Shown in pieces: positions 38,134 to 50,000 of a stretch of 64,000 nt of DNA. The translations under genes and the position numbers were made by a program. Position 1 is the stretch's first letter. Each line of letters begins with the position of its first letter. Under the pieces are notes generated by a model that was not told where the DNA came from, did not search any database, and saw only the letters and a list, made by a program, of their open reading frames with translations. The stretch is from Hypomyces perniciosus (taxonomy: Eukaryota; Ascomycota; Sordariomycetes; Hypocreales; Hypocreaceae): contig SPDT01000003.1 in NCBI GenBank assembly GCA_008477525.1, positions 3,534,001 through 3,598,000 of the forward strand. The letters run 5' to 3'.

Positions 38134-39694
38134 GATGGCGGCGACCTGTTGAAGATGATGGGTGAAGATGAAGATGGAGAAAAAGAAGATGAACTCGAGA
38201 GGAATGACACTCGGAATTAGCCAGCCAGTTAGTTGATGGAAGCTCCGGATATTAGTACTACTAGTAGTACAAAACTAGCGCCTTTGTCTCCTTGCGATCT
38301 CGTTATTCGCCGGCCCGCGCCGTTTCCGCTGGAAGCATCAATCAATCATATGCTGAGGTCCTCTCGTCTCTCTTTTCCCTTTCGCACTCGTCTTTGCGAG
38401 TTGGGGGCGGTTGGTTGGCACTAAAGAGCGTGTGTGTGGCCAGCTAGTACTAATCGTAGTAATAGTAATTATAGCAGTAGTCCGTACGCATTAGAAGCTT
38501 GAGGATGGTACTCGGAGTAATAGCTGGAGATCCAGGGGATGGGGGGTCAGAGCTGAACAGTTCACACACTGGCAATAGACAAGGATGGCTATCCATCACG
38601 TTCTGGGCCCATGTAGCAACACTTTTGGCCCCCTAGAGACCAGGCTCGAGCCTCGAGATGACAAACGTTGCAGATTAAATTCAGCCACGATTGCGCCGTC
38701 TTTTGACATGCATGATCCGGCAGCCCATCCAACGCCCTTATCGCCGACTACCTTAACCTTACTCCGTAGTGGCAGATTCTTTGTCTCGGCCACCCGTTTG
38801 GCAACCTCTACAGGGTAGCGGGCAGCATGCTCCGTAGGGCTGGCAGAGTGTAACTCTCTCTGCCCATTCCAAGAATGCCCCCAATACGGAGTACATATTA
38901 CTCCGTATACTACGCGAGAAAAGTTGTGTGGGGGGAAACTATTTGTACTCCGTACCTAGGTATACTATGTAGGTACGGAGAGATTACTCCATCCATGTCA
39001 CACGAGTTAATACAGCGGGGCAAGCAGGCTACAACTACGAGTACAACTACTAGCTATTTATAAATCACGGCACCATCACTTAACAAAAGGCGTACCTAGG
39101 TAGGCATGTTAATACACTCTGTGTCCTATTACATGTGAATGTCTATATATACGATGTTGCTATATCATTATAATGTAATAATGCTTGAAATAAAAGTGTG
39201 TGTCATATTGTCGTTGTCAATTCACAATTGACCTCCACCTCTGCCCGCTTCTACAATCATTCTGTGAACGACGACTCTTAACGAGTTAATAAACGAAGCC
39301 AACATTGAATATGAGTAAAGGTCTAGTTTACGAAAATGATACCAAGCTGGTGAAGCTCGTGAGAATTTCGCTGCCAGCTGTCAAAGACAACTGCCTCCTC
39401 TCCCTTTACTCTGCTCTTCCACCCCGGTATCACATCAGCCAGTACCCGGGACCAAGCTGGCGTGGATAAACAGTCAGATCTAATAGTGGGCCAGCAAGTG
39501 TGCTCTATTTCACATTTCGGAAGCATAAGCTAATATTCACCCAAGAAACAAACATATCCCATACTCTATGAATGCTTGTCCAGTCTCCGATGGTCCGTCT
39601 GCCGAATAAGTCAAGGATGTCGTTGAAAGTCCAGCCACATCGTCAATGACAAGTACTCGGATAATCATATCAATACCTGTATTAGAGATTATGA
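38134..39694. other. 1.6-kb intergenic region rich in TACTCCGTA motifs
   Basis: Non-coding. TACTCCGTA or its complement occurs at 38760, 38885, 38899 and 38946; TACTACTAGTAGTAC-like inverted sequence at about 38255. It contains the promoter of the Zn2Cys6 gene and the 3' side of the GH64 gene. Confidence 0.55.
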
Positions 39695-40828
39695 TTATAA
39701 AGGCGCGCCAACTCCAACAGTCAACAGCTTGGGATTTGGATCATTCAAAAACCCTGACTGGTCCTCCCCATCCACCGGCCCAACATCATCGTAGGGAAAT
39801 GCATATCCCCGTCCCGCAACACTCGTCTCATGACAGATGCGCGAATAGTGATTCGTAACTCTGTCCTTGTAATACGTACTCGGCTGCTCACCATTCGGCT
39901 GCGTTGCGTTCGTCAACAATGTCGACCGATTCAACGCCGCCGCGATGCGCGCCCCGATGTTGAGCTGCTCTGCCGACACGTCCGCTCCCGCAGCAAACGG
40001 ACCCGAAGAGCACGAGAAGATGTCTGCCGCTGAGGGTTTTCCGAATGAGCCCCCGTTGCCGTCAAAGGTCAGTTTGCCGTCGCTGCCCACTCGGCCCTTG
40101 ACATCGCCCCAGGTGCCAAACTGTGTATTAACTGTGAGATCCGTTGTGTGGTACTTCTGCCACACGGCGTCCACGTATGCGGCGTAGTATCCTTCGAACA
40201 AGCCTTGGAACATGACCCGTCCAGCATTAGGGCTCAATGCTCGCATGTTGTCGCCGCTGGTCGACTTGACCACCAGCCTCTCCCAGCCAGCGCCATCGTC
40301 CTGTCCCTGGGCAATCAGCTTGTCACAGATGGTATCGAGAGCATCCTGCGGCATACCCTCCACCTTGCGCACCTCTCCCGCCGCATTCTCCAGCTGCAGC
40401 GACACCGGAATGCTGAAGAAGTCCACGTACGAGACATCCACGTACAGCTCATTGGCGTTGAGCGTAAACTCGCAAAACGCCCAGTTCAGGTTGTAGTTCG
40501 GGTCCGATGGATTCGTCGCCGACGGCTCCACCACGGCCGGCCCCGGATTCAGGAGGAACGTCAGCGGCCGATCCTGACAGAACCAAATCCGAGCGCCGGC
40601 CAGCCGGGGCACCGTCAGCGTCCGGGTCTGTCCGGGACCTCCGACCGCGACGGAGCAGTCCTGTGCCAGCGGCTGCAGCGTTTTGCTCGGCGACGTCGGG
40701 TAGTATGGCGTTTTGCCGTCTGCACCGAGGAAGAAGAGGCCCTGATCCGCTTGGCCGGTGATGTGCGCATAGAGCTTCGCGGCACTGGTGTTGTTGCGAA
40801 TGACAATCTCAAGCGATGTCGGTGCCAT
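39695..40828 (-). CDS. glycoside hydrolase family 64 beta-1,3-glucanase
   Basis: 377 aa, single exon. The frame is open 40 codons further up to 40948, but that part translates a GT/CA microsatellite (RTRTRKRTHTHTH), so the ATG at 40828 (MAPTSLEIVIRNNT) was chosen. GH64 enzymes cleave beta-1,3-glucan to pentasaccharides and have a thaumatin-like fold. Visible: NWAFCEFTLN with Glu120 and SYVDFF with Asp136, whose 16-residue spacing equals the known catalytic Glu/Asp pair of the family; the GTWGDV and DIFSCSSGPF segments; and the RICHETSVAGRGYAFPYDDVG C terminus. No signal peptide is seen, so either the enzyme is cytosolic, leaves by another route, or an upstream exon is missing. A second wall-glucan enzyme gene follows 734 bp upstream in the same orientation. 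Confidence 0.92.
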   Translation of the reverse strand: MAPTSLEIVIRNNTSAAKLYAHITGQADQGLFFLGADGKTPYYPTSPSKTLQPLAQDCSVAVGGPGQTRTLTVPRLAGARIWFCQDRPLTFLLNPGPAVVEPSATNPSDPNYNLNWAFCEFTLNANELYVDVSYVDFFSIPVSLQLENAAGEVRKVEGMPQDALDTICDKLIAQGQDDGAGWERLVVKSTSGDNMRALSPNAGRVMFQGLFEGYYAAYVDAVWQKYHTTDLTVNTQFGTWGDVKGRVGSDGKLTFDGNGGSFGKPSAADIFSCSSGPFAAGADVSAEQLNIGARIAAALNRSTLLTNATQPNGEQPSTYYKDRVTNHYSRICHETSVAGRGYAFPYDDVGPVDGEDQSGFLNDPNPKLLTVGVGAPL

Positions 40829-41562
40829 GATGATGAAATTGCTGTGATGCTTCTTGTTCCGTTGATGCAAAGTAGTAAACCGTTTGTTTCTATTGTGTGT
40901 GTGTGTGTGTGTGCGTTTGCGTGTGCGTGTGCGTGTGTTGAGGCGCATCTTGGCTGGGCTCCACGCCCTCTTTTATCTCCGCTACAACGACCACCCTACC
41001 CTCCCTCCCTCCCTATGATTACCACATAATATGGGATCTTCCATCTGGGCCTTTACCTGAATTTGTTGCACGAGGACCACCTCCACAGCTTTGGGCTTAA
41101 TCTTGTCTTATCCAAATATCCGGATGTGAAGCGTCACCTGTCCCCCTGCCCATCAGCCTTACCGTTCAGGTTAAAAATGATGTACTGCCGTATTGTATCA
41201 GATGAGCCAGAGGCAGCAGAACTTCGGTGCTCATGCTTTTCCCCGCCCCAAAAAGGGACAGAAACTAATGGCGACGTCCAATCAAAGCCTTTGGCGTTGT
41301 GTTTACTCGACTGTCGTGCATATCATCTGATGCACGATATACGACGTACATGCACCTCACTTGACTCCGCATCCACACCACAGCTTCTAAAAGCAAAGAT
41401 CACCATTTGTTGCCTCGATAGACTCAAAGGAACTGAAAACTGCAGGCATGTGTCTTGCACATCATCTCCGTCCCGTCAAAAAGCATCTCTCACGAGCCAC
41501 AAGCACATGTCAACATTTCATATCATCGTACGTCATTAGAACATTATTACCCTCCCTCCCAA
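40829..41562. other. intergenic region between GH64 and GH16 genes
   Basis: 734 bp including the GH64 promoter and a GT microsatellite. A 158-codon plus-strand frame here has no coding support. Confidence 0.5.
40894..40938. repeat. GT-rich microsatellite in the GH64 5' region
   Basis: TGTGTG run followed by GCGTGT variants, about 65 bp upstream of the chosen GH64 start codon, probably in its 5' leader. Confidence 0.9.
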
Positions 41563-42723
41563 CTACAGCCAACCCATCATCAGCACCAGAAACGCAACGC
41601 TCATCACCGTCGCCCACGCTCCATCCGGACGAACCGTTCCGCTGCCGTTCTTTGGATCATCGTTTGCACTCTCGTTCAAGAAAATGCCTCCCGTGCTTGC
41701 ATTCGCTGCAGTTACATCGGGGATGTTGCATACTGTGCTGTTGCTGTTGCTGCTGGCGGCGACGCTGCAACGCTTAGCCCAGTCTGATTGTCTGTCGGCA
41801 TCAGATGAGTTGAAGTATGCCTTGACGTAGCTGACGGTGAGAAGGGCATCCTGAGCTGGCGGCCCCCCTGACCATAAGGGGTTTCCATTGCTCCAATGCT
41901 GTAGAATGAGGTGGCCAGGGCTGGAAGGAATGGTGCTGCCGTTCATCTCGGCCAGTAGCTGGCTGTCAGCATAGAACAAAATACGGCCCGGTAGGTAGTC
42001 GAAGCGGTACTCATGAAACCCAGCTGTTGGATCGAATGTGAGGTTAACCACCTTGAAGGTGCCGGTCTTTTCGGCGTTGAAACCTGCCTCCATAGAGGCC
42101 TCGGACTGAACTACAAGATTCACTGGGTACGTGTTTGTCTTTCGGTCAAACTCCCGGGACAAAAACTCCATATCAATCTCTTGTGTGTCGTTGAAGTACT
42201 GCACAGTTCAATCATCAGCGTCAGCCTCATGGCTACCGGGCGTAACACATACCCAGAAAAAGGCAGCACAGGTACCGTTGACAGCCGTGAGCTTCATGCC
42301 CGCGCGATATGAACCATAGAACAAGTCCTTTCTCGCCGTATCCAGCTCGGCCCCGGGCACAGCGCCATCTACAAGCGCACTGCCCACCCGCAGCTCAAGT
42401 CCCGTATCTTGATTGGCGTCAGAAACAGAACCCTGGGCGCGGTTGATGGTGTCGACGTTCCCCAGCACAAAGGCCTTGCCGTACTTGCCGCGTCCCGCCT
42501 CTGGCGTGACGTTGAACTGCTGTCTCGCCCAGTCTGCGTCGAGCGAAATGTTCTTGACATTGTTGAAGTTGCTTTCTAGACTGTCTGTAAACACCCACGG
42601 ATCGCTTCCTCGGTTTGGGCCTCGCGCGACGTAGCCGCACTCACAAAGTGCTCCCACAAGGCGAGGCACAAGCGCCAGTAGCAAGTATAGCAGCAGGTTC
42701 AGGCCGCACTTGTTGTTGGCCAT
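41563..42723 (-). CDS. GPI-anchored GH16 (Crh-like) cell-wall glycosidase/transglycosidase
   Basis: 368 aa from exons 42723-42253 and 42198-41563; 54-nt intron, phase 0, placed six codons before the catalytic site. Signal peptide of about 25 residues (hydrophobic LLLYLLLALVPRLVGA). The GH16 signature reads EIDMEF with Glu164 as nucleophile, Asp166, and Glu168 as acid/base, the short form without the beta-bulge Met found in plant XTH and Crh types. Further on are GFHEYRFDYLPGRILFYAD and HLILQHWSNGNPLWSGGPP, which are conserved acceptor-cleft segments. The Ser/Asn-rich C terminus ends in a hydrophobic tail (AWATVMSVAFLVLMMGWL) fitting a GPI signal. Family members remodel or crosslink beta-glucan and chitin outside the cell. 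It shares orientation with the GH64 gene. Confidence 0.93.
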
Positions 42724-44434
42724 GTCAGCTAGTATTCGTATAAGCTAAACAGGGCAGAAGGAAAAACGAGCGGAGAGAGACCCTAAAAAGCAAAAGGATC
42801 ATGAGGAAGCCACAGCATAGACATTGAAACGAACGGGTGGAAGAGAACGCACGAACCCTGTGGCGCCCATGAAGGTCACACTACCTAATATAGGTACTAG
42901 TATTATGTTGCAGCGGCAGTACTACACAGGGTAGTAGGGGCCTGGGCACACAAAGGACCAATACGAGTCGAATGCCCCGGGAAACCGCCATGTGGTTTCC
43001 TTGTCAAATACCACCGAGTGCCAACTCCCTAATGCTCCCTCCTCCCTACTCCGTACTGCTAGCAGAGCCAATACGAGGGAGAAGTTTGCTGGTCCAGACT
43101 TAACTGAGCCTAGGGAGGGTCGCCAGAAACACTTTCCCGCCCTTATTTAGCGCCATCGTGGCTTCCCCGTCATGCTATGCTAGGTATGCAATACAATGCC
43201 TAGGCAGTTCCTATTATTAGACGAACGGGTGAGGCGGAACTGCGAGCGACGCAGTTTGTCCAAGATCAAGATGCTCAGTTTCCCAAGGAAATGCAACAGC
43301 CTTGTTTTTTGGGTGCCGAGATATTAGACTACCTTGCCAACACAACCAACAGCATAAATCATCTCTTGGCATCTCGGCAAACCGCCTCGGACCCGCTTAT
43401 TCCCCCACTAAGGTGCCGAAGGCCCATATGTACGATGTACTACCTACCTATTTCGTACGCGTGTCTGCTCCCTTGCAAGTAGTACTAGGTACCCAGTTCG
43501 CACTTCACTCACCCAAACCAAGTCATCTGACAGAGAACCGATTATTGAATTTAGGACTAGATATCTATACACAGATATACGGGAGATGCTCCCCTCACAC
43601 TCGTCCATGCGCGGAATCCTATGGGCACATCCTCCAGCCATCAGGACGACCGCGCCGGCGCGTGCCCTCTTCCCGTAGTGCTAAGACCAAAAATAAAAAG
43701 AACAAGATCAAACAGCTTGAAAGAATGAAAGAATGAATGAAAAAAGAAAGGAAAGAAGAGCAATCTGTATATCGAACAAGGTATCTGAGAAGCAGTAGAT
43801 AGCGAATAGATCAACCAGCAAAACTGGAAAGAAAGGACAACAAGAGAAAGAGAGAGACAACATAAACCAAGCAACAACTGTAAAAATTAACAACATAAAG
43901 GCCAATAGAGTCAATAGAAACAAAAGGGGGAAAGCAAAAGGCGGCGTCTCCGTCTTGGACCAGCCAATCAACCTGCCTTCGCAGTTATTAGCTTGCGCTA
44001 CCGCTTTGTCGAGATCCAATATCCACCCTTTGGGCCCCGAAACCATGCGAAACGTCCGATCCATTATCCCACCCATATCCTGCTCCACCGCCTCTCCAGA
44101 TTATTCCCACTGATCCTTGACCCATGATGAAAGAAACCACGCAGATGCCAACCAAGACCAGAAAGAGCAGAGACACGAACGCCTGCCCTGTCTCAGGCGT
44201 CGTCAAGGAGATAGTGAGATGAGACAAACCGAAATTCCAATCATACGCTGGGAACACAAGCCCAACTCCTTTCCGGACCACTCACGCCGACGGTAAAGCA
44301 ACACCAACAAGGAAATAAAAGAGATACCAAAGTAAATCATACAGCAAAGAGAGGCATACGCTGAGGAAAGTACCAGGACTGTGGGTCCCCCAAGACAAAG
44401 TAAAGAAAAGTTCGTTTCGTCGTTTCAGAGTTGA
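42724..44434. other. 1.7-kb intergenic region
   Basis: Holds the GH16 promoter (TACTCCGTA at 43047) and probably the long 3' UTR of the C2H2 gene. Frames at 43302-43736 (+) and 43708-44281 (-) lack domains and are not called. Confidence 0.5.
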
Positions 44435-47083
44435 TTAATACACGCTATCCTCGTCAGCTCCCTGTGAAGTCATCGAAGGAGTAGACACATTTGAGGAAGC
44501 TTCGGGGTCGTCGACGTAGCCGACGAGGGCTTGTGAATGTAATTTGAATGACTCGCCCATCAGGCGCGTGATCCTATGCGACTTGGTTAGTATGCTTATT
44601 TCCCATACAAATGTCAAGAACTAGTAAAACTTACCCCCAAACCACGACCTCATCCAGCATTGAGCCCCAAAGTCGGGCAACCACAGAGCTCAGCTGGGTC
44701 ATGTAGCTCTCGTCCAGATCCTTTGCAAAAAGCTGTCGAACCTTGTAGTACATAGCCACTTCCTCTGGCGTTGCTGGCTCCTCATCATGTTCCAGACGAT
44801 ACAGCCACAACGAAAGAATAATCATGAGATCCATGCCACAAAGTGGGTGCTCAACACTCCAGTTGGTTGGTGAAGTACGGGCCACCCATCGAACTCCCTG
44901 CACCACGGCCGTTTCAATGCAGTTGTAGCATTCCTCAATCACCTTGATCATCTCGCTTGAACGCTTTACGCGATCTCGGGCGTGGGACATGGCAGCCGCA
45001 ACTTCGTATGAATCGTGGTATCGAAGAGCCTCCTGCACAGCTTTCAGGTCAACCTCCAGCCGAGCACGAGCGTTGCGGTACATAGCCTTGGCATTGAAGA
45101 TCAAGGGATGGCCTTTGTGCGGGGCGCTGAGCGGTACTGCTACAGATTCGGGCTCACAGAGCTCAAGGGATTTCTCCCACGTCTCCAACGCGAGCCGAAG
45201 CTTGTACTCAGTGACCACGTCCTGCAGGGCCTCGGGGCTGCGCTTATGATACCACACCTCGAGGAACAAGGCGTTGATCATGACACGGGTGGAGAATGCA
45301 CTATACTTGAGGGTTTCGCCCTGGAAAAGGTTGTCATGGGCTTCCATGAAGATCACGGCAGGTGACTTCTCTAGCTGCTCCAGCCATGCGGCTTCATCTG
45401 CAACCTGCAAATTCCAGAGTGCCTCCGTTGAGGGAAGCTGCAGGTCCTCAAACTCGTTGAAGCCAATGGCAGGTGTGTGATTATATGTGAGAGTCAGCAA
45501 GCCGAAGAAGATGTATACGGCATAGTAAGTACGACGGCAGCCTTCATCCTCAACCCATTCTGCGCGACTCGGCTTGGCGTTACCGCGGGCCTCCTGGCGA
45601 AGCTTGAGCTCGTATCGATTGCCGGCGACCATGTTAGCGAGAAGGCTCTTGATTGAGCACGCCCACTCCAAGCCCTTAGGGTCACCACTCCAGCTGGCAA
45701 AAATCATATTCAAAAGGGAGCTCTGCATCGTCCAGAGTGGACACTTGCGAGAACTGAAGTTCTCCTTGTTCTGAAGAAATTGGTTGACGAGGACCTTGGA
45801 CCCGATGTGAAGCATGTATGCTTGGTCTTGATCAAAGGCATAGAGAGCGCCAATACTCAGCACAGCCAGTAGTAGTGGGGGTGAGGCCTGTGAGGGACTG
45901 AAGGACGCAGGATGCAGGAAGGGAAGATGATGATGGAAGAGGCCGAAATATGTTGACAAATATCGGTTGAGCGATCCCAGACCTGGCAGGCGAAAGCCAT
46001 CAGGAATGGCGTGCTCACGGTCGGAATTGCGAATATTATCGAGAATAGCATTTCGCTCATCGTCACCTGAGACCTGAGGTGCCCTGAAGCCAGCTTGTGA
46101 TGAGTCGACAACCGAAGGGCTCTGGGGAACCGGCGTGCTATGATCAGGGTTGGGAAGAGAGTTGATCATTGACTGGAGAGCTGGAACAAGACCGTTGCAA
46201 TTTCGGCCACTGATAGGAGGCAGCTGGCTAGCGTGGCTTTGGAGCTTGCTTCCCGCAGCAAACGACGGTTGTGACTCGAAGGACCCCGACGTACTTGAGG
46301 TAATGGAGTGCGCTTTGGGCTCTGTAACTGATGGTGACATGAAGTTGTCCCACTGAACCTGGGGTAAAGCGATGGCGCCAGATGGATAGGTGACAGCAGG
46401 CTCCATAATGGCAGACCCGTGAGGAGAGTACGCCATGGATGGGCTATCTTCGTAGGAGCTGTCCTCGCCGCGCATAGCAGCAGTGGCCTTGTGATGTAGA
46501 TCAGCAACAAGCATGGCCGCGGCCTCTACATCGAAAATGCCGTCACCGCTAGCCTCCATCTGCTCCAGTGTCGGGGGGTCAAGGGCAATTGTCGACTTGG
46601 AAGGGCCACCAATGGCTCGTGTCTTGGGACCAGCGCGACGCTTGCCATCACTGTGTAGGGGGATGCCACCATCCTTAGCATGGACGGTTCGGTCATGTCT
46701 GAGAAGAAGATCGCGGCGCACAAAGGTACTTCTGCACTTCATACATTTGAATGGTCGCTCTTTGGTATCTGGGAAATGGTAAGCAAATGCGCAATAAGCT
46801 AATCAAGATGACAAGCAAGATGATGGAGAATAGATGGACTCCAAATGGAGAAAATACGTGGACAAGACACAGGATGTTGGAGTGACGATGGTGGGATGAA
46901 GAAGAGTAAAATTGCTGCAAGAGACATACGTGATCGTTCGTGTCGACTGCGGTGTTCGCTTCTACTGAAGGCTCTATTGCAGAACTGGCATTTGTATTTG
47001 CGTTCTGGTGCGAGGGACGCCTTCCGTGAGGACGGTGTCGAGGCCGCCGGTGGAGGGAGAACTGCGACACTTGCGCCAGGCAT
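44435..47083 (-). CDS. C2H2 zinc-finger transcription factor with fungal-specific domain
   Basis: 808 aa from exons 47083-46930, 46768-44635, 44573-44435; introns 161 and 61 nt. Two classical fingers at the N terminus span the first intron: Cys32, Cys35, His48, His52 and Cys60, Cys63, His76, His81, joined by the linker HTKERPFK that splicing restores. A Ser/Pro-rich linker follows (about 85-300), then a Fungal_trans-type helical domain: GSLNRYLSTYFGLFHHHLPF, HPASF, LLLAVLSIGALYAFD, RRTYYAVYIFFGLLTLTYN. The last exon adds a 46-residue tail ending ADEDSVY. The pair of fingers plus this domain is a common fungal regulator layout; the regulon is unknown. Its start faces the Ras exchange factor gene across 5.7 kb of non-coding DNA. 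Confidence 0.93.
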
Positions 47084-50000
47084 CTCGACGGTTAAGTCGC
47101 GTATTGCTTTCGACGGATGAAGATGGTGACGCTGATGCGGCGGCGGCGACTAGGCCGGCTGGTGCTGACAGCACGATGGTTGAATATCGTGGGTTTCTCC
47201 TCTCTCTCTCTCTTACTCTCTCTCGACTCCTAGCTCCTCGCTCGCACGCGCTCCCGTGGGGTTTAAAGTGTGTCTACGGTGGACTCGGTCGCGAAGCTTA
47301 TCATCGGAAACGGCGGTATCCTGGTCATGGAGCGGTTCTGTGATGGTTGGGTTGAAAAGGAGGCTCTGGACAGCCTCGTAAAATTTGGGGTCGGATCCGG
47401 AGATGCGGACGACAATCAGGAGTTGATGCGAAGCGCGGGCGCGATGGGATGGTGATGGATGAAGGAGGGGGAAAGATGGGGAGGGTTAGTAGAGATGAAC
47501 TTTGAAGGAAGACCACGAGGGGGGAGGGGAAGGGGGTAAGAATTTTGGAGGGGGGCGCACAGAGGGAGAGGGAGGGAGGGAGGGGGGGCGGAGGGGAAAG
47601 CGAAGAGAGGAGCGCCGCCGCGCGCGCTGTTTCTCTTGCCAGTTATGCACAGCAACCTATTACAGGGCCTCGGGTGAGCCTGGGGCGTGCCAGTCGCGGT
47701 CACCCAACCAACCCACCATTTCAACGCAGCACAGCGGCATGGTGCGCTGGCCAGCGACGCTATAGCGGGGATCCCGTTAGCGGAAGAGGGGCGAAGCTGG
47801 CCCCTCCAAGAGAAGAGCTGGCACTGTAGGTACCTTATTAGGTAGGTACCTGACTGACCGATGAGCTGCACGCCTCGCGCGTGGTCGGAACGTAGCAGGC
47901 CGCAGCTCTAAGCTTGTATGTAAACACGCACCCACCTTAGCTGGGCACTACAATTATCCGGTAATCCAGCACGTTTCCATTGACATTAAGGTAAGCTCTG
48001 CTAGCGCGTCCTTCTGACATGAACATGGACAGTGTTAGGTGCGCAGTACTCCGGTCTCCTTGCTACAGGTACCTGGCACGCACCAAGCTGATTGCTGTTA
48101 CTCTGTGAAAATTCTGTCAGGAGAACCAGGGACACACGTGTTAAAAGCGGCGCTGGAAGATGATGGCCCGCCTGAGTCGCGAGACAAGGGAGCCCGTCAG
48201 GCACACCCCGCGCCAGCGACCATACAAGACTGAATGGACCTGCATCCTCTTGCTCTGCTGTGTGGCGTTTGGTTCTTGGTATGCTGGGTTTGTTGCTTCT
48301 TGATGAACGTGTACGAAGTACATATAAGTAAGGTATGGCGTGCGATATGCGCACAACAGGACGGACGATTGCAACCCATTTTCCACCCCCACCATTTCAA
48401 ACATTGGCGACAGTCGGTCAGCGCAACCTGCTGTCCATGAATGTGCTGTCCTCTCCCCACTGACAAGCAAAACCAGCAAAATAGAGCCACGAATCACGAA
48501 TAGGAAAGGGGAGGGCTAATATATATAGCATAGGGTCTGATGGGACTTTCAAGGAGTCGGTCAGAGGCTTTGGAATCGCAGCCTAAGCCTTGAGGTACTA
48601 CTCGTAGGTCGATGTTATTATCCCCTGTCCATTTCGGCATACACAACGCTTTCTATTTTCCCGATGGCGTTTCCGAACAATTACTTAAAAAAAATACATA
48701 CATCAATAGATGTAGGGGCAACTAGGTACGTATTACCATGCCGAGAACATGAGTCTTGATCGTGCCTCTCAAGCGCATCATGATACTACTAGTACTACTA
48801 ATACCAGCGATGATGACAAACAGACAGAGTTGTTTTTGCCTTGTTTCCGTGATCCGGCTTCCCTGGGAAACCCCAGCGCTCCATTATCATTACACATTGA
48901 ACTTGGCCGCCTTGCATCCCGTGGCCCACTCTCAGCCCAAATGGATTGTGTCCTCTATGGATCCTACTTGTACTATGTACTACTATGTACCTAAGATTAA
49001 AAAAGGAAGCAAATCTTTTGTGAGCAGAATGACTCGTACAGTGCTAAGGGGTACCTGGAGGGTACGAGTCCATCATGTCCCGCCTTGCACCGCACTGTAC
49101 TAGCGGTCACTCACCGCCTGTTAAACACAGTCTTACAGTGGAAGCAGCACTGCCCGCCGCTTCAGCGCCATCTGGAACAGGTAATCTCGCCGCTAATTTC
49201 ACAAACATCTCGTTGCTATCCAGCCAAATTTGCTTTGTTGTGTCTTGTTATACTACTCCTGCTAATCATTGAACACAAAAATGTTTCATTCAACCACCTT
49301 TTCTAAAAGCCATCCCGCTGATCCGCGTTCGCTACGGAGTAGTGAGAACTCGTACAGTATGTACATCTCCCAACAGGGCATTGCAAGGGGGTTATTGTGG
49401 ATAAGCAAAGGCATGCTGGGAAAGACACAAAAGGTGCACTAACATCACACTGTACGTATATGTACTTTGGTGGAGGTAGGAAGCAACATCATGCAGAAGA
49501 GGTGACTGGCGGTGATGGGATCCTGGTCAAGTATAGACCGCTATTCACAGAAGTAACTTGACGTCCTTAACATGATGGTGCGCGAGAATCGATTCCCACA
49601 GCATTCCATGAGATGGCCTTGACGATGTACGAGTAGCGCGAGGCGCGATTTATCGACAAGCGGCGGACCGAACCGCATTTCATTATTTCCAGCTATGAGC
49701 TGCCGAGTTGGTACTACTATGTACTCTGATGTACATAGTAGTAGTACGGCCAGCTCTCGTCAGCTTTCCATTTAAACGAGGGGGGTGGAAAGACTGGTGG
49801 ATGGTCATCTGGAAAAGAAGGATGCAAACAAATTGGTCAAAGACGTTTCCTGCACCCCACCGGGATAATCCTTCTAGTATTACTACTAGTACTAATACCT
49901 ACTCCGTAGTATATGTATACTACTAGGTGGTAGGTATTACTACTACCAGCAAGTGGGGGACAAAAAAGAGAGATGAGATTGTAAGCACCAGTCGGATAAC

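Noticed and set aside
41063..41539. 158-codon plus-strand frame between the two glucan enzyme genes
   Set aside because: No recognisable motif, no signal peptide, and random-like codon use; it overlaps the upstream region of GH64.
43302..43736. 144-codon plus-strand frame
   Set aside because: Random-like composition, ends in a Lys-rich run from an A-rich tract; more likely 3' UTR/intergenic DNA.
43988..44281. 97-codon minus-strand frame with one hydrophobic stretch
   Set aside because: Could be a tiny membrane protein, but it sits directly downstream of the C2H2 stop and is better explained as 3' UTR.
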